This document shows, in pieces, positions 33,153 through 45,185 of a DNA stretch of 64,000 bases. The DNA lies in assembly GCF_002878395.1 (NCBI RefSeq), contig NC_061115.1, positions 215,642,011-215,706,010 on the forward strand. The letters run 5' to 3'. The notes beneath the pieces are model-generated. The model ran no database searches, was not told the origin of the DNA, and saw only the letters and a list, made by a program, of their open reading frames with translations. Source of the stretch: Capsicum annuum (Eukaryota > Streptophyta > Magnoliopsida > Solanales > Solanaceae). Within the stretch, counting starts at the first letter, position 1, and every line of letters starts with the position of its first letter. A program made the translations under genes and the position numbers.

Positions 33153-33560
33153 CAGCTTATTCCCACATAATGGGGTCTTGGAAGGTTAGAGTGTACGCAG
33201 ATCATACCACTACCTTGGGCGAAGTAGAGAGACTGTTTCCGATAGACCGCCGACTTAAAATCGATAACAGACTAACAAACACCAAAGCTAAGTGCAAAAT
33301 AAACTAACACCGCTAGCCACAAGATAATACTGCAACCACAAAATAAACTAAGAACTAGCTAACTGAAATCAAAGACATCACATAGCACCACGAATAAAAA
33401 CTACAGACACAAAAGAATGCATCCTTAATGTCACCGACGCAGTCCCACCCCCCCTAACCCTCTATCCTATTCTGCGTCCTTCACCTTTTCCTATCAAGGA
33501 TCATGTCCTCCGTAAGTCGTAACTACTCTATATCATGCCTAATCACCTCCCTCCGTGTAT
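33153..33560 (-). mobile_element. RTE-type LINE 3' end with TS tail
   Basis: The TS tail is at 33153-33255. On the minus strand it is preceded by LINE sequence near 33440-33560 (GACATGATCCTTGATAGGAA, then GGACGCAGAATAGGATAGAG), which corresponds to the end of the RTE ORF and its 3' region. This is another locus where the LINE and TS sequences are contiguous. Confidence 0.65.
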
Positions 33561-33639
33561 TGAAGTTGAATTGAATTTATTTAATATTTAAAATTTAAAT
33601 ATTTAAAAATTATATGAAAAATACAATAAGTTTCAATCT

Positions 33640-33749
33640 TAGGAGAGGAGAGGAGAGGAGAGGAGAGGACCCTAACAAGAAGTAGCAAGTATTTGTCGAT
33701 ATAATCGATGTGCAAGCAAGTTTCACGAACACAACCGTTACAAAATAAA

Positions 33750-33780
<31 letters not shown>

Positions 33781-33781
33781 T
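33640..33781 (+). repeat. AGGAG and AAT microsatellites
   Basis: About six AGGAG units lie at 33642-33668, and an AAT/ATA run of about 34 bp lies at 33747-33781. Confidence 0.9.
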
Positions 33782-34734
33782 CTATGTTGGTGGAAAGTAA
33801 TAAATATGAGGAGAAAATTTTTTTACGTTACTCCCTCACAATAAATCATTATCTATTTTGTCTATATGGGTTTATTTGTTTTTTATAATCATGAGATTCT
33901 TCAACGTGCTGATGGCTAGATTAAAATCAATGGGCTTGAAATAAAACTTTAAATTAAAATTATAATTCCAATGTTTTCAGTAGGACTTCAAAAGATTTTA
34001 TAATTTTAAAAATATTTACCAAAGTTTCATTAGAAAAAAAAAAAAGAAAAAGAATATACACCTTGAACAGTTATATTATGTATTTTATTTGATCAAAGTA
34101 TCCATTACCTTCATTGGTTAACCTGATATTAGATACATGCAATAATAACTACTACGTCACAATCTCAATTAAATTTGACTACATATAATTATGCATCAAT
34201 TCCAATTAAGATATTGATGTCTTGCTTCTTTTTGCATCTGTTAATGCTTTACTTATATGATCGATAGAGACTTTCTTGTTTGTTTGATAAAACCTCGCTT
34301 TTTAATAAAATTAGACACTTTTCACTCTTCATCTGAAATTAATAAGTGTCGGATCGAAAGTTGCCGCCTTCGTTATCAAAAAAAGAGACTAGTATATTGT
34401 AGTGTCCGGTTATTCTTGCACTTCAAGGAAAAAAACTTAATTCACATCCGATGTTTAAGTAAGTTTTTACAGTACTTCTATAAAGAGAGATCAAGAAGTA
34501 GACGTAGTAGAAGGAAAATCATGAGGTCTCAGATGAAAAATAGCGAGTGATTTCTTTTCATCTGCCTAAACCTAGATACGGGGAAGTAACAGCACTAGCT
34601 GCCGCAGGTATTTGATGAACAATCAAGGTACACACAAGTTGATCCGGACAACATCAGAAGAAACAAAGGAAAACCTGAAACACAACACGTCTAAGCAGCC
34701 AAGCATGGGAACAACCTCGCCACCCTCACAAAGT
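33782..34734. other. intergenic, no gene recognised
   Basis: AT-rich. The longest open frames (about 97 aa) show no domain or splice context that supports a gene. Confidence 0.4.
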
Positions 34735-35070
34735 AGAGGTAAGGTTGAGTACACACTACAAACCCGTCAAAATAATCCAATCCATTTAACAGACCGTCAG
34801 AGGACCGCTTGAGAAATTTCGTCCAAAAATTTTTCATAAGCCAGAGCCCACTCCCAATCCGTGAACTAACACCCACCGAAAGTCGCAAAAAAACCCGTAA
34901 TTACTGTTGTTTTGCCCGTTTGACTTGAAAAATGACTACTCCAACCCTATCAAAGCAACCTGATCCATTTAATAGACCGCCAAAAAAACGCTCGAGAAAT
35001 TTTGCCCAAAATATTTTCCGAAGCACGAGCCCACCCTCGATCCATGTCTAACTCCCACTGAAACACCACC
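34735..35070 (+). repeat. two diverged copies of a repeat of about 185 bp
   Basis: The phrases ATCCATTTAA.AGACCG.CA and GAGAAATTT.G.CCAAAA, then a block with CCCACTC..ATCC, occur at 34763-34880 and again at 34955-35065. The second copy ends in a C-rich tract. The element class is unknown. Confidence 0.55.
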
Positions 35071-35595
35071 CCCACCCCCCAGCCCCTCCCCAAAACCCCA
35101 AAATCCCACTTATGAGACTACATCGGCTATGTTGTTGTATAGCAAGATGCAAGAATAACAATAGTAGTTCTAGATATTGTTTTCCTTCAGTCTCCTCTGG
35201 GGCCCGGGCGCGTTTTGAGTCAAAAATCGACCGAGGCATGCCACGACGGGCCACGAGCAGTTAAAACGTTTAAGAAAATCAATGTTGTCTCTAAGTAAGA
35301 AAATATCATAAATCACAACCAAAATGGTTTAATCCATCAATGCTTACAATTACTAACTTGCATCTTATGGAGTTTGAGAAATCTCAATACTATTACATGA
35401 AAAGTGGCAGCAAAACTCTACTTATGGTTAAGTGTAAACAACCTGAAGATAAAAATTTTACTATGACAAGTTTCTTGGCTTTTGAACAATGTAGCCCATC
35501 TTCACAGCAACGATGATCATATGCATCGAGAAGAAGCTCGATCAGCAAGCGAAAATGCTGCATATCCAAATACGAAATAGTACATGAGAAGATAC

Positions 35596-38500
35596 TCATT
35601 TCACAAGTTTCCGCAAGACTGCTTCAGCTCGTTGCTCAAATTTAGGTAGCGCCCATTCATGCTGAACGATGTCTAATCCGTCCTTTTCTGCTCCTAAAGT
35701 CTGCAGAAGAAAATTAACGTCTGTAAACACAGCAAGATAGAACAGAACTGCGATTTGATCTTATTTTTCTTGGTCCTGCTTAGCAGTCACTGATTTCAAA
35801 TAACGGGCCTAACATCCATTATCCAAGGTGCTATTCCGTGAAACTAGACATGTAAGGATAGAATGTCTGGACCAACGTCTCAATGCCTTTCCCTTTAAGA
35901 CTAGTGATAATGAGTTCAAGTCGAAAGGTTTCGTTTACTATTTGATCAGATAGAAAATAGTTTCAGGGTGGCAGAGAAATGCAACGGGAAAAAAACTAAG
36001 GATGAAGAAGGGCTGATACGAACTAAAAACAAACTTGGTCCCAAAGGGAACTCTTTAGGAACCAAGCACAAATTCAAACATTTTAGGTGAAAAGCCGTTA
36101 CATTAGCTCGAACATTCGATTTAGAGATGAAATTAAACTCTCACCTCCCTTCAAGAGACTAATGTTAGGTTGGTCTTTAATTGACATAATGTGTGCAAAA
36201 AATCAACGGAGAAATTTGATTAAGCATGTCGCCTAATAGAAGTTTACCTTGCTGGGGTCCATACCAAATCCGCTCATTTGCATCATGCGTTGAGTATCGT
36301 CAGTTGCTGCACCAAATATTGATATAGATTTTTTAAATCAGGAAAAATCAAACCAAGTGAATGGCTCTCTGGAACTAAAACTTCTCAACATAAATTAAAA
36401 ACAGAATTAATTGCCCACGTCTTGACATGTACTTGCAAAAAAAGGAAAAAGACTTTTACACACTTTGATAAAAAGTACTGACCATTTTCTTCTCCGAGAA
36501 TGAGGCTGAACAAACCCCTTAATCCGAACAGATTGAGGAAATACCTGAGCAGTTGCGTAGCAAGTATTAGATACAAGGAGTTGCCTATTACAGAATGCAG
36601 CTTTAAAAGCACAGAGCACTTTAGAAGATTAAAATTAAGCCACGAGTGCTAAAATTTACCATGAGCGACTGCTGACATAACTGACATCAACTGTGCTTAG
36701 ATCAATGCCATTTTGCAACATGGCCCTGAACCTCTGAGTTAAAGGAAAAGGTATCTTTGCTGAATAACGAGGCAACCAAATTTATGTGAGTTAATATAAG
36801 GAAAACAGAATATAAAGCTGCACATAACAAGATAATAATGCACTACGCAACCAAGCTCTTAATATTGACAAAGAAACATAGGACTTCAATTCTTGGGAAT
36901 GTGAATACCTGCTACAAACCCAGAGAAGAAGAAGTTGATCCATGCAAATGTAAGAGTCTGGCAAGATGGAGAATAAGCAAGAAAGTGGTCAGAGCCACAA
37001 ATTAAGATATCATAAAAAACAAAGGACTACTGTGAAACATGATACCTGAGGAATTATCATTGACAAATTCTTCTTCATCATATCCATAGCCATGTTCGGG
37101 TCAGAGAACATTTGCGCCTGTGGATTTTGAGCTTGGCCCTTGGGAACATGTAGTAATCCATTTTCCTGCATTGGCATGCATAATCTTTGTAAACTATTTG
37201 TTCCTAAGCAACCTAAGGCCTTCCATAATTGGATTCAAACTAAACATGTTCTTACAGCTAATACAATGTAATCACTACAAGTTAACTACTGGACAATAGT
37301 TATATTTTGAGGTTTATTTATTTTTAAAAATATACCTCATATACCGACCTATTTAGTCATTCAAGCTGGACACAAATGGTATACACCACTCAGACACTTC
37401 CGGGCCAATTCCTAATTACTCATTCACTTCTTAAAGTACAATGGTTCATGTCATCCAATGGGACCTCAACAGGTTACTACTTCACTGTTTTCTCTTTTTC
37501 TACTGTGACACCCAACAAAATTTATACAGTAAAGTCAGTTTAATAAAAAGTGGAATCTTCACTTCCTTATTTGACCGACCCCTCCAATTCCCTTGAAATG
37601 AGGAGTATGGCAAGCATCTATCAATATTTTTATGTAGTTCATAGATGTTGATGTTCTTTTTTATTTGTGATGCCTATGACTTTCTTTTAGTAGCTTACAA
37701 CAATTTAAATTGATGATGTGAAGACCAATATGTATTTTAGTAACAACTTTGAATAGATTATATTAAATAAACAAATAAAAGATCCTAGTCAAATACACAT
37801 CAAGTCCCCCTATTTTTTCAAGATTTTTGTATGTGACCGCGTATTCTACTAGTTTCCTTGCATCAATCCCAAAAGAGATTCAAATTCAACCAAATAAACT
37901 TCAGTGTTTTACATAGACATGCCCGCGAGTCACTTGAGTTGAACTTTTCTGTATCATGTTCACTCCACCAATCAACTATTACTAGCTTCCTCATTCTTCA
38001 CTTCAAGTACCTTATCATCATCCTTGTTGGTAATTATTAGCTAGTGTTTACTCCAACTATTTTACCTCCTTGCTGTACAACTCTTCTGCATCATAATACT
38101 AGAACAGCAAGAGTTAAGTGTAGTAAAGGAAGCCTGAAACACTCTTTCTTGATAATAGGAAGCCTGAAACACTCTTATCAAACAACAAATGGCTGAATCA
38201 TGTCCAAACTGACAGAGTCAAGATGTTCCTGCTGCACCGAAAGATAATCATACACTTCTATAGTCTAATTTGGTCTTCCCAAAATGGTATCCATGCTCCT
38301 CATTTAGAATATTTCTCATCCACTATCATCAGTTGTTAAATATCATTTTTGTAAAAAAAAAACTGGTAACTTTATCAGGTTGTTAAATATCATACTACCT
38401 CAAAAAATAAAGCAGAGCCCACTTTTATCCTGATTTCACCTACTGTAAACAAAGCGGCCTAGATAGCAAGTTTTGAATCCATTATACTCCAAAAACACTG

Positions 38501-41500
38501 TAATTCAAGCTTTGCTCTTGTTTTAACGACGAGTCAAACTACAAAAATCAGATTAAGAGAGAATAGGTGTTCAGTATTACATCTATGCATTTAAGGAAGA
38601 TCTTGTAACACATGTAATTGCACCAAAGCATTGTGATCTTCTCATGTTCAATTCTGTATCTCGAAGACCAAAAAGGGCACTAGATTACTTGCACCAACCA
38701 TCTTGCTCCAGATTCTTTCCAACACCCTCCTTTACTATATTTCTCTCATCCACCCCCACCCCCCCCTCTCAACCCCACTTTCACTAAGTCTTACAAGTTT
38801 CAAGTCTTCTTATTCACCAACAACAACAAACCCAGTGTATTCCCACCAAGTGGGGTCTGGGGAGGGTAATGTACGCAGTCCATACCGCTACCTCCGAAGA
38901 AGTAGAGAGGTTGTATCCGATAGACCCCCGGCTCAAGATAAAGAATAGTTAGCAAGATCAAAGTAATACATGAAAACAGGATTGGTGGCATAACCGAAAT
39001 AAGAAATAAGGACTAATAAAAATAGAAATACGAGAGACACGAAAATAAGAGTAATATGAAAATAAGAAATAAAAAAGGACACCCACCTAGTAATAGCATA
39101 CACTAGCAGCTCCTACCAATGAACACAGTCCTAGGGTTACTAACCCGGCTACGCAAGAGCTCCCTAACTACAAGATACAACCCACCCTCGCACTAACCTT
39201 CTACCCTTATTCATCATGACTATAAGATTTTCTTTTCACCCATCAATTATCTCTCACACCTCGCCACCATTATATCGTTGATCTCTTCATGTCTTATTCA
39301 TTTTATAAGAAAAATAAACCTATCAACTCTTTATTCAAGTTTGATTAGGATGCTGCCTGTCCAGTAAAACATAGTAGAAACTAAGCATCAATCAGATTTA
39401 TAAGTAACTACTAGATACCGAAGGCCTATGCTAGTACGGGCTCAATTAAATTATTTTTTGACCTCAATTTATGTGACATGAATAAAATTTAAATAATTTA
39501 TAATATTTTAAATATGTTTTTAGATATTTTAAGCTGTTAACTATTGTAATTTTTAATAATTTTTTTGTGTAATTTTTAAATAATATATGTTACTCTCCTT
39601 GTTCAAACTTTTGTGGCATTGATAGTCAGTTATATTTTTTAAATAATTTAAATTTTAAATTATTGTGATTTATAATAATTTTTCTTCTATTCTACTAATT
39701 AGAAGTGGCATAGTAAAATTATTATAAAAAATACATGTGAAAAAAATTCCAAAAGGTCTCATATAAGTCTTCAAGTTAATTTAACACAAGAAGTGTTAAT
39801 TTTTATTCTATATCTATTTTACCTTTTTTATTAAATATTATTAATTTTTTAATATTTAGATGACTTATAATAATTACTTAAAGACGATACAATAAAATTA
39901 CAGTTGAAACAGTTGAAGCACACATGTCATAAATGTCTATTTTATTTTTTTCTAATTAAACATTATTAATTTTGTAATATGTGAATGACTTATAATATTA
40001 AATTAGGGTTCTAATAATTAATTAGGATAATATAGTAAAATTACGATTGAAGCTGCTGAAGTAGACATGTCATAAATGTCTATTTTAATTTTCTTATTAA
40101 ATATTATAATTTTCTAATACATAAATGACTTATAATAATTAATTATGGGCGATACAATAAAATCACAGTTGAAGCAGCTGAAGCAGGCATGTCGACCCCG
40201 TGCCTGCTTCAACTGCTTATTCCCAATAAACATTATTAATTTTATTAATTTGGTAATATGTAAATAATTTATAATATTTAATTAGGGGTCTAATAATTAA
40301 TTAGGGATGATAGAGTAAAATAAATTACGGTTGAAGCAGCTGAAGCAAACATGTCATAAATGTTTATTTTGATTTTTTTATTAAATATTATTAATTTTTT
40401 AATACATAAATGACTTATAATAATTAATTAGGTGTGATACAGTAAAATTACAGTTGAAGCAGCTGAAGCAAGCATGTCAACCTCGTGCCAGCTTCAACTA
40501 CTTATTCCCTCTTATTATTAGTACTAGCCAGCTTACGCCGTGCTACGCACGGCCCAATCTTGATCCTTAAAAATTTCACGTTATGTATAATTTTATCATT
40601 TAATTAAAAGTTTTATTTGTTTGGTTGAGAAATTCTAAATTAGACATATAATATTATATTTAGATTGATGAAATTTGCATAAAGATATTTTAAGTTGTTT
40701 AAACTTTTGTGATATTGATAGTCAATTATATTTTTTAAATAATTTAAGTTCTTAATTATTGCGATTTATAATATTTTTTTTCTATTCTACTAATTAGAAG
40801 TGACATAGTAAAATTATTATAAAAAATATTTGTGAATTTTTTTTTAAGTGGTTCCATATAAGACGTCATGTTAATTTAAAACATCAAAAATTAATTTATC
40901 ATTTTACGTCTATTTTACTTTGTTTTATTAAATATTATTAATTTTTTAATATTTAAATGACTTATAATAATTAAGTATGGGTAATTTAGTAAAACGACGA
41001 TTGAAGTAGTTGAATCAGTCATGTTATAAATATCTATTTTAGTTTTTTATTAAATATTATTAATTTTTTAATACATAAATGACTTATAATAATTACTTAG
41101 GGGTAATATAGTAAAATCACGATTGAAACAGCAGAGGCAGGCATGTCAAACATGAGCAGCCTGCTTCAGCTACTTATTGTGACTTCTTATATAGGACTAA
41201 TAATATAATTTTTGTAATGCTTAAATAACCATAATTAGTAATTAGAGATGATATAGTAAAATTACGATTGGAGCCGCGAAGCTGACATGTTTTAAAAGTG
41301 ATATAGCATAATAACTATAAAAAATTACTTGCGAAAATAATCTAAGTGAGCCTCGTATAAGACGTCAAGCTAATTTAAAATATCAAGAGTTAATTTATTA
41401 TTTTATGTCTATTTCATCATTTTTATTAAATATTATTAATTTTTAATTACTTATATGACTTATAATAATTAATTAGGAGTGATGTGGTGAAATTACGGTT

Positions 41501-44175
41501 GAAGCAATTGAAGCAGACATGTCAGAAATGTTTATTTTACTTATTTGTATTAAATATTATTAATTTTTTAATACGTAAATAACTTATAATAATTAATTAA
41601 AGGTGATACAATAAAAACACGGTTGTAGCAGCTGAAGCAGGAGCCGACCTGCTGCCTGCTTAAGCATAAAACTCCCTCTTATATATAACTATTCAATTTA
41701 AGTGACATAATGCTTAGATGACCATAATAATTAATAAGGGGTGATATAATAAAATCGTGATTGAAGCAGTGAAGTATACATGTATTGAATGAATTATAAT
41801 AACTAATCAGAAGTAATATAACAAAATTAATATAAGAAAGTACTTTTGAATAAAAATTAAGTGGATCTCATATAAGACGTCAAGTTAATTTAATATTAAA
41901 TAATATTAACTTTTTAAAACTTAGATGACTTTATAATAATTTTTTAATATTAATTTTTAATACTTAGATGACTCATAATAATTAATTAGGGATGATATAG
42001 TAAAAACCAAAGCAGATATGTCAAAAATGTTTGTCTTTTTTTATTAAATATTATTAATTTTTAATACGTAAATGACTTATAATAATTAATTAGAGGTGAT
42101 ACATTAAAATTACGATTGAATCANNNNNNNNNNNNNNNNNNNNNNNNNNNNNNNNNNNNNNNNNNNNNNNNNNNNNNNNNNNNNNNNNNNNNNNNNNNNN
42201 NNNNNNNNNNNNNNNNNNNNNNNAGATGACTTTATAATAATTTTTTAATATTAATTTTTAATACTTAGATGACTCATAATAATTAATTAGGGATGATATA
42301 GTAAAAACCAAAGCAGATATGTCAAAAATGTTTGTCTTTTTTTATTAAATATTATTAATTTTTAATACGTAAATGACTTATAATAATTAATTAGAGGTGA
42401 TACATTAAAATTACGATTGAAGCAGCTAAATTTTTTTTTTCCGAATAATAATAAGTAAAACTTTGAGGAAGTTAGCAGTCATTTTGAAAACTACCTTTTT
42501 ATTAAATATTATTAATATTATAATGCTTAAATAAAATAATTTATAATAATTAATTAGGGATGATATAGTAAAATTACGTTTGAAGCAGCTGGAGCAGCCA
42601 GGACGACCCCAAGCTGCTCAAGATTGCCGCTTCTATTATAGAGTAAAACCTGTTTTTCCTCAGAAAACACTTCAAGCTTTACTTATCATTTATAGACCAG
42701 TCAAACTAAATTAATTAGATTAGGAGAGAGGAAGTGCTGCATATTATATATATGCATTTAAGGAGGTTGTTGTAACACATGTAATAGCAATGGTTTTAGA
42801 GCCAAGTCCATCAATGTTTCCGCTCCCAGTCCACCCTCCAGTTGGTCCTGGGCATGACGGGGGTGTTAGAGGGTTAGAGTCACACATTGATTGTCAAATG
42901 GACTGATGGTTTGCTTATATACTCGGGAAATCCTCCCTCATGAGCTAGCTTTTGGGACTGAATTAGGCCTAAGTAACAATCTTTATAACTAATATAAAAG
43001 ACAACAACATACCCAGTGTATTCCACATAGAGGGCTCTGGGGAGGATAATGTGTACGCAATCCATACCACTAGCACAGATGAAGTAGAGAAGTTGTTTCC
43101 GATAGAGCTCAGGCTCAGGACAGATAACAGTACAACAAACAAAAAACATAAAAGCATACAACAAAATGAGATAACACACTGCTAGATAATACAGGAAACA
43201 AAACAACCCCAAGATAATACTCTAAACTATCTATTCGAAATCATACACATCATGGAAACACCACAAACGAAAAACTACATACATAGACAAAACATTCTTC
43301 CCTAATATAAGAGAATCTATCAAAAACAACATTTGCATACATCCTAACCTCCCCAGACCACAAGTGGAGCTACACTGGGTATGTTATTGTTCTACTAATA
43401 TAAAAGAATCTTTTTCCAACATCAAAGTACTTAACAAGCAACCAAATTAACTAGAAACATTTCGTTAAATACAAAGTTGTAACATCCAAACCTCGTTACT
43501 GTAATAAACTTTCCTAGCACGAAACGATTTAGAAATGGACTTGAATAGTGAAGGGGGTGTTAGAGTGGGTTAGAGTCACACATTGATTAGCAAATGGAAT
43601 GATGGTTAGCTTATACGTAGTCGGGCAATCCTTCCTCATGAGCTAGCTTTTGGGACCTTGTTAGGCCTAAGTAACATATCTTTATAACTAACACACAAGA
43701 ATCTATCGAGAACAAGTGGAACTACACTGGATATGTTGTTGTTCTACTAATATAAAAGAATCTTTTTCCAACATCAAAGTACTTAACAAGCAACCAAATT
43801 AACTACAAACATTTCGTTAAATACAAAGTTGTAACCATCAAACCTCGTTACTGTAATAAGCTTTCCTAGCCCGAAACGATTTAGCTGGAATATAATTAGC
43901 TCCAGCTCTCAAACTCCTAGCCCTTATTATCACTTGCCTGCAAAAAAAAAAAATCAAAAAAACCCAAAACATAAAAATAAATTCTAAGAAAAACCCATTA
44001 AAGAGAGTTGAGAAAAGAACCCTTCTTTGACGATTTTAGGATCAGGTAATTGTGAAGAACCCTTCATGAGTTTTGATACAAAATAACGAAGTACACCAAT
44101 AAGAACCATGACTACTGATAATGGTATTAATACCCAATCTCTAATTGCTGTATCCAATACTAAATCTTCCGCCAT
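35596..44175 (-). CDS. EMC3: ER membrane protein complex subunit 3
   Basis: Eight minus-strand exons: 44175-44021, 43937-43844, 37165-37046, 36957-36909, 36759-36660, 36544-36483, 36306-36248 and 35700-35596. All phases fit, giving 744 nt and 247 aa, one residue longer than I recall for the Arabidopsis protein. EMC3 belongs to the Oxa1-like insertase group and forms the membrane core of the complex that inserts tail-anchored and multipass proteins into the ER. Hydrophobic segments lie near residues 14-33 ([20 protein letters not shown]), 124-140 ([15 protein letters not shown]) and 174-190 ([16 protein letters not shown]). Conserved blocks include [41 protein letters not shown] and [19 protein letters not shown]. 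Intron 2 is 6.7 kb and holds an assembly gap, LINE tails, tandem repeats and a partial copy of exon 2. No coding lesion is seen. Confidence 0.95.
38818..39262 (-). mobile_element. RTE-type LINE 3' end with TS tail in EMC3 intron 2
   Basis: The TS tail is at 38818-38936 and is nearly intact (CCGGGGGTCTATCGGATACA, then CACTTGGTGGGAATACACTG and TTG repeats). On the minus strand it follows a LINE-like 3' region that includes GGGTAGAAGGTTAGTG, the end of the RTE coding part. Confidence 0.6.
40524..40551 (-). mobile_element. candidate Helitron 3' terminus
   Basis: On the minus strand a perfect 7-bp hairpin (GCCGTGC, loop GTA, GCACGGC) is followed after nine bases by CTAG and a host T. This matches the layout of plant Helitron 3' ends (hairpin, about ten bases, CTRR, T). 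The 5' end, which should lie to the right, was not identified. Confidence 0.45.
42124..42223. other. assembly gap of exactly 100 N
   Basis: One hundred N, the usual size for a gap of unknown length. The 198 bp before it (41923-42120) are identical to the 198 bp after it (42224-42421), so the flanks look like overlapping contig ends that were not merged. Confidence 0.98.
42864..42978 (+). mobile_element. TRIM-type LTR in EMC3 intron 2 (first copy)
   Basis: It starts TGTTAGAGGGTTAGAGTCAC and ends AAGTAACA, 115 bp. A GGGGG purine run and a C-rich TRIM-like internal remnant (from about 42795) precede it, so it is the 3' LTR of a truncated element related to that at 20903. Confidence 0.65.
43001..43301 (-). 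mobile_element. TS-tailed LINE end with a 12-bp target-site duplication
   Basis: Flanked by CTAATATAAAAG (42989-43000) and CTAATATAAGAG (43302-43313), one mismatch. The left part is a TS tail on the minus strand; the right part is the LINE 3' region, similar to that at 10860-10960. It interrupts one of two duplicated segments, which gives a relative date. Confidence 0.7.
43314..43534 (-). pseudogene. partial copy of EMC3 exon 2 with intron flank
   Basis: 43393-43534 matches 43742-43882 almost base for base (ATATAAAAGAATCTTTTTCC, then AACCTCGTTACTGTAATAA). It contains the 3' half of EMC3 exon 2 with its splice donor, but the acceptor half is missing and homology stops at CGATTTAG near 43533. 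Without an acceptor it should not be spliced in. It lies inside intron 2 in the same orientation as the gene. Confidence 0.85.
43558..43676 (+). mobile_element. TRIM-type LTR in EMC3 intron 2 (second copy)
   Basis: 119 bp, TGTTAGAGTGGGTTAGAG to AAGTAACA, again preceded by GGGGG. It and its right flank (ATCTTTATAACTAA) repeat the arrangement at 42864, so the LTR was copied with the exon 2 segment and is not an independent insertion. Confidence 0.65.
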
Positions 44176-44410
44176 TTTTGCCCTAAAATCGATGGAATTT
44201 TTCACTATTTTCGATCCAATTTTGTGATTGGAATTTGGGATCTTTGTGTATTTGTAAATTGTAGTCGGGTCAAATGAGATGGATTTTGGTTATTTTGTAT
44301 TGGGCTTAAGAATTGGGTTTAGGAACCTTAATGGGCCATAATAGGATGTATAGTGAGGCCCAATAAGATTTGCAAGAATGACCAACTTGGGGTGGTCTTA
44401 AATTTTTGAC

Positions 44411-45070
44411 GGCCGAACAACATAAATCTCGACAATTTCGAGCTTAATTACAGAAAATATCGATATTTTTCATAATTACTGAAAATTTTAATTTTGAGTC
44501 TGTCGAGATACATAATTAGCTCTCAATACATCCAACAACGATACATAATTAGTCAAAATTTTTGTAATTATTCTGTAAGGGTGGGTTACTGCCTTTTTAT
44601 CTTGAGCCCGAGGGTTTATCAGAAAGAACCTCTCTACCTCTCTAGAGGTAGTGGTATAGACTGCGTACACTCTACTCTCTCCAGACCCCACTATGTGGGA
44701 ATAAATTGGGTTTGTTGTTGTTGTTGTTGTATTCTGTAAGGGTGGGAATTTGTGTAAATATGGTAAGTTAAGGTGTATATCGGAAAAATAACATAAACAG
44801 ACACCTTAACTTATCATATTTACACAAATCTCTACCCTTTCAAAGTAATTACAAAAATTTTAATTAATTATATATATTTCTTGATGTATCGGAAGCAAAA
44901 AAATTTATGTATATTTAGAATTAGAAAAGAAAAAATGTATTGTTGTTGGATGTATTGAGAACTAATTATGTATCTCGACAGATTCAAAATTAAGATTTTC
45001 GATAATTATGAAAAATATAAAAATTTTCTATAATTAAGCTCCAAATTGTTGAGATTTATACTGTTTGCCC
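44411..45070. mobile_element. foldback element with long inverted arms
   Basis: The arms are inverted over most of their length: CATAAATCTCGACAATTT, GTCGAGATACATAATTAG and CTCAATACATCCAACAAC on the left recur reverse-complemented at 45050-44950. The centre is a tight hairpin at 44741-44837 with a stem of about 36 bp (around GTGTAAATATGGTAAGTTAA). The left arm was later split by a retroposon tail. No target-site duplication was resolved. Confidence 0.8.
44586..44730 (+). mobile_element. TS-type retroposon tail with a perfect 16-bp TSD
   Basis: ATTCTGTAAGGGTGGG flanks it at 44570-44585 and 44731-44746. The interior runs from GAGCCCGAGGGTTTATCAG to the (TTG)n tail. It sits in the left arm of the foldback element only. 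Confidence 0.9.
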
Positions 45071-45185
45071 TTCAGAAATAGCGATAGTTTGAGGACTAAT
45101 TACACTAAGGGAGAGAGAGTCTGAAATTCGTTTTGTTTTAAGTTACTATATATTAGTAGTAATTTGCTTGCTCGTATTAGTTATA

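Larger units (their letters stand above)
39830..42640 (+). repeat. array of diverged AT-rich repeats with GAAGCAGG hairpins in EMC3 intron 2
   Basis: About fifteen or more units of roughly 80-170 bp share TTATTAAATATTATTAATTT, TGACTTATAATAATTAATTA and a GATA.AGTAAAATTACGGTTG motif, then GAAGCAGCTGAAGC. Several end in a hairpin built from GAAGCAGGCATG and TGCCTGCTTC (near 40170-40220, 40455-40510 and 41130-41180). Units vary too much for a simple satellite. The array spans the assembly gap. Confidence 0.7.

Noticed and set aside
34257..34550. 97-codon open frame at 34.3 kb
   Set aside because: Random-looking composition, no homology I recognise, in repeat-rich intergenic DNA.
42864..43676. 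One TRIM with LTRs at 42864 and 43558
   Set aside because: Both LTRs are preceded by a purine run and followed by the same flank, so both are 3' LTR copies created by segmental duplication, not the two ends of one element.
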